A stretch of DNA of 6,810 bases. Origin: Lachnospiraceae bacterium UBA2864 (GTDB lineage: Bacteria; Bacillota; Clostridia; Lachnospirales; Lachnospiraceae). Shown here one piece after another: positions 5,554 to 6,810 of this stretch. A program made the translations under genes and the position numbers. Below the pieces are notes generated by a model that saw only the letters and a program-made list of their open reading frames with translations, had not been told where the DNA came from and ran no database searches. Location: assembly GCA_002350525.1 (NCBI GenBank), contig DEFA01000025.1:210071-216880 (forward strand), in the 5' to 3' direction. Every line of letters starts with the position of its first letter. The first letter of the stretch is position 1.

Positions 5554-6528
5554 TTACTTAGAAATGTATGACTCATTTCTGTTGGCTGTGATACCATTAT
5601 ATGTTTTTCCCGGTGCCGGCTGTCCCTTTTCTACAAGAACTATCTGAATTCCCTCGAGACGTTTTGCATAGCCTGCGGTTCCTGCATTCTGTCCATTCTT
5701 TGCCCAACCAAGCCAACCGTAGCTCTGTGCATGAACTCTGTAATATACATCATAATGCTCTGCCATCTCTCCGGTAAGTTCAATCGAAATTGCTTCAAGG
5801 CGCTTTGCCTGACCGCTTGTGCCTGACATATCTCCATCATACTTCCAGTCCTGCCAGCCGATTGATTGGATATGTGTCTTATATCTTATACCTCCGTCAT
5901 ATGGCGGCTTACTGAGATTAATCCTTATACCTTCGAGTCTCTTTGCCTGTCCGCTTGTTCCAGACATTTCTCCGTTTTTCTTGAAATCCTGCCAGCCAAC
6001 AGACTGAATATGAGTTTGATAATGTACACTCGGAGCTTTTGCTACATAAGGAGTATCATCTGTAACCTTGGTTGATGATGTGATCTTCCCCTGTTTATTT
6101 AGAGCTACTCTGTCGATAGATTTTCCCTTCTCAACCAAAACTATCTGGATTGCCTCAAGGCGCTTGGCATATCCTGCCGATCCCGAATACTCACCATTCT
6201 TAGCCCAACCGAGCCAACCAAAGGACTGTACCTGAATTCTATAATAAACATCATAATGTTTTGCTATTTCGCCTGTGAGTCTGATCTGAATTGCCTCAAG
6301 TCTCTTAGCTTGTCCGCTTGTACCCGAAAGTGCCCCGTTCTTAACCCAACCTTGCCAACCGTATGTCTGGACATGTGTTCTGTATTCAATATTTCCACTA
6401 TATGGGGCATCTTCAAGATTTATCTTAATTGCCTCAAGTCTCTTCGAATCCCCTACAGTACCAGCGAGATCGCCATTTCTGACCAACGGCTGCCATCCGA
6501 TTGATTGAATATGTGTTGTATATGAAAC
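5554..6528 (-). repeat. ChW repeat array of the partial gene, two blocks of three
   Basis: Units start near in-window residues 95, 140, 187, 261, 307 and 354. The unit order, inter-triplet linker (ending YVAKAP, against YVAKQP in the neighbour) and tail are shared with 1878-2885. The whole array was therefore duplicated between genes rather than built independently. It lacks the insertion seen in unit 5 of the neighbour (QSIGWQDWKYDG here). Confidence 0.85.
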
Positions 6529-6810
6529 TCCAGCCTTCTTTTCCTGTTTCAACTTAGGTATTGTTTCTGTTTTAGTTGTTTTACAATTTGTACATGTATA
6601 TGTCTTAACTCCTGTTGATGTTGTTGTAGGCTGTGTTGTAATCTTTCCCGAATCCCAACTATGGCCTGTTGCCTTCACCGTCTGCTGCGCTGTTATGACT
6701 GTTCCGCAGACTGAGCAATGGCTTCCGGCTGTCTTTCCTGCCTTTGTGCACGTTGCCGCCACTGCAGCATCTGTTACTGCTTTATGGCCTTTTGCCGGTA
6801 TATCTTCGGT
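5554..6810 (-). CDS. ChW-repeat surface protein with cysteine modules, 5' end outside window
   Basis: 418 codons plus TAA, open to the right edge. GTG 6762 could be read as a start, but the frame and its homology continue through TEDIPAKGHKAVTDAAV to the edge, and no ribosome binding site is seen, so this is a partial gene. In-window residues 17-88 are cysteine modules (ATCTKAGKTAGSHCSVC, then GHSWDSGKI, then PTTTSTGVKTYTCTNC). In the second module the first Cys is replaced by Thr. Residues 95-396 hold six ChW repeats in the same A-B-C-A-B-C order as the neighbour, with a linker at about 230-258. The tail PAPGKTYNGITANRNESYIS is identical to that of the InlB/ChW protein. No LPXTG motif is present. 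The missing N-terminus probably holds a signal peptide and perhaps a CAP domain, by analogy with the CAP gene at the left edge. Role: secreted, wall- or partner-binding; substrate unknown. Confidence 0.9.
   Translation of the reverse strand, partial: TEDIPAKGHKAVTDAAVAATCTKAGKTAGSHCSVCGTVITAQQTVKATGHSWDSGKITTQPTTTSTGVKTYTCTNCKTTKTETIPKLKQEKKAGVSYTTHIQSIGWQPLVRNGDLAGTVGDSKRLEAIKINLEDAPYSGNIEYRTHVQTYGWQGWVKNGALSGTSGQAKRLEAIQIRLTGEIAKHYDVYYRIQVQSFGWLGWAKNGEYSGSAGYAKRLEAIQIVLVEKGKSIDRVALNKQGKITSSTKVTDDTPYVAKAPSVHYQTHIQSVGWQDFKKNGEMSGTSGQAKRLEGIRINLSKPPYDGGIRYKTHIQSIGWQDWKYDGDMSGTSGQAKRLEAISIELTGEMAEHYDVYYRVHAQSYGWLGWAKNGQNAGTAGYAKRLEGIQIVLVEKGQPAPGKTYNGITANRNESYISK
6698..6810 (-). repeat. Paralogous segment shared by both window edges, right copy
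   Basis: Counterpart of 1-113. In this copy the module is followed directly by a second cysteine module and then ChW repeats, which shows what probably follows the left copy outside the window. Confidence 0.75.

Noticed and set aside
1878..6528. CRISPR array or mobile element as the cause of the repeats
   Set aside because: The repeats are in frame, coding, of variable identity and without spacers. No transposase, integrase or terminal inverted repeats are present.
6760..6762. GTG at 6762 as the true start of the right-hand gene
   Set aside because: The frame is open to the window edge, the residues before it are homologous to the CAP gene module, and starting here would leave a secreted-type protein without a signal peptide.

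Overview
The window looks like a tandem cluster of secreted, cell-surface proteins from a low-GC anaerobic Firmicute of the class Clostridia, most likely Lachnospiraceae. The evidence is the clostridial ChW repeats, the 'GHSWDSGK..TKAATCT..G.KTYTC..C' cysteine modules, the InlB-type B-repeats, and two GEMM (cyclic-dinucleotide class I) riboswitches with intrinsic terminators. I could not search databases, so the family and genus assignments come from motif recognition.

All genes are on the minus strand and transcription runs right to left. (1) 6810-5554 is the 3' part of a gene that enters from beyond the right edge. It encodes cysteine modules followed by six ChW repeats. (2) 5553-5211 is an intergenic region with a weak hairpin, an extended -10 promoter, a GEMM-type riboswitch (5455-5368), a strong intrinsic terminator (5358-5318) and the ribosome binding site of the next gene. 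(3) 5210-1869 encodes a 1113-residue surface protein with a signal peptide, an acidic linker, seven InlB-type B-repeats and six ChW repeats. (4) 1868-1608 is a second intergenic region of the same design: near-consensus promoter, canonical c-di-GMP-I riboswitch, terminator and ribosome binding site. (5) 1607-1 is the 5' part of a secreted CAP (SCP/PR1) domain protein that runs into the same cysteine modules at the left edge.

The last 113 bases at the left edge (inside the CAP gene) are homologous, in frame, to the last 113 bases at the right edge (inside the ChW gene). The two cut genes are therefore probably paralogues, each CAP - cysteine modules - ChW array, flanking the InlB/ChW gene.

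The most interesting signal is the pair of riboswitches. The one ahead of the CAP gene has the canonical c-di-GMP contacts (G20, A47 and C92 in Vibrio Vc2 numbering). The one ahead of the InlB/ChW gene aligns without gaps through the core but has A20, G47 and U92, so all three ligand-contacting bases differ. A20+U92 is the combination known from engineering to redirect this aptamer toward c-di-AMP, and A20 is the hallmark of cGAMP-sensing GEMM-Ib RNAs. Neighbouring surface-protein genes may therefore read different cyclic dinucleotides, or the second RNA may have lost ligand sensing. Neither complete intergenic region has a convincing terminator of its own before the next riboswitch, so the riboswitch terminators may also gate read-through along the cluster.
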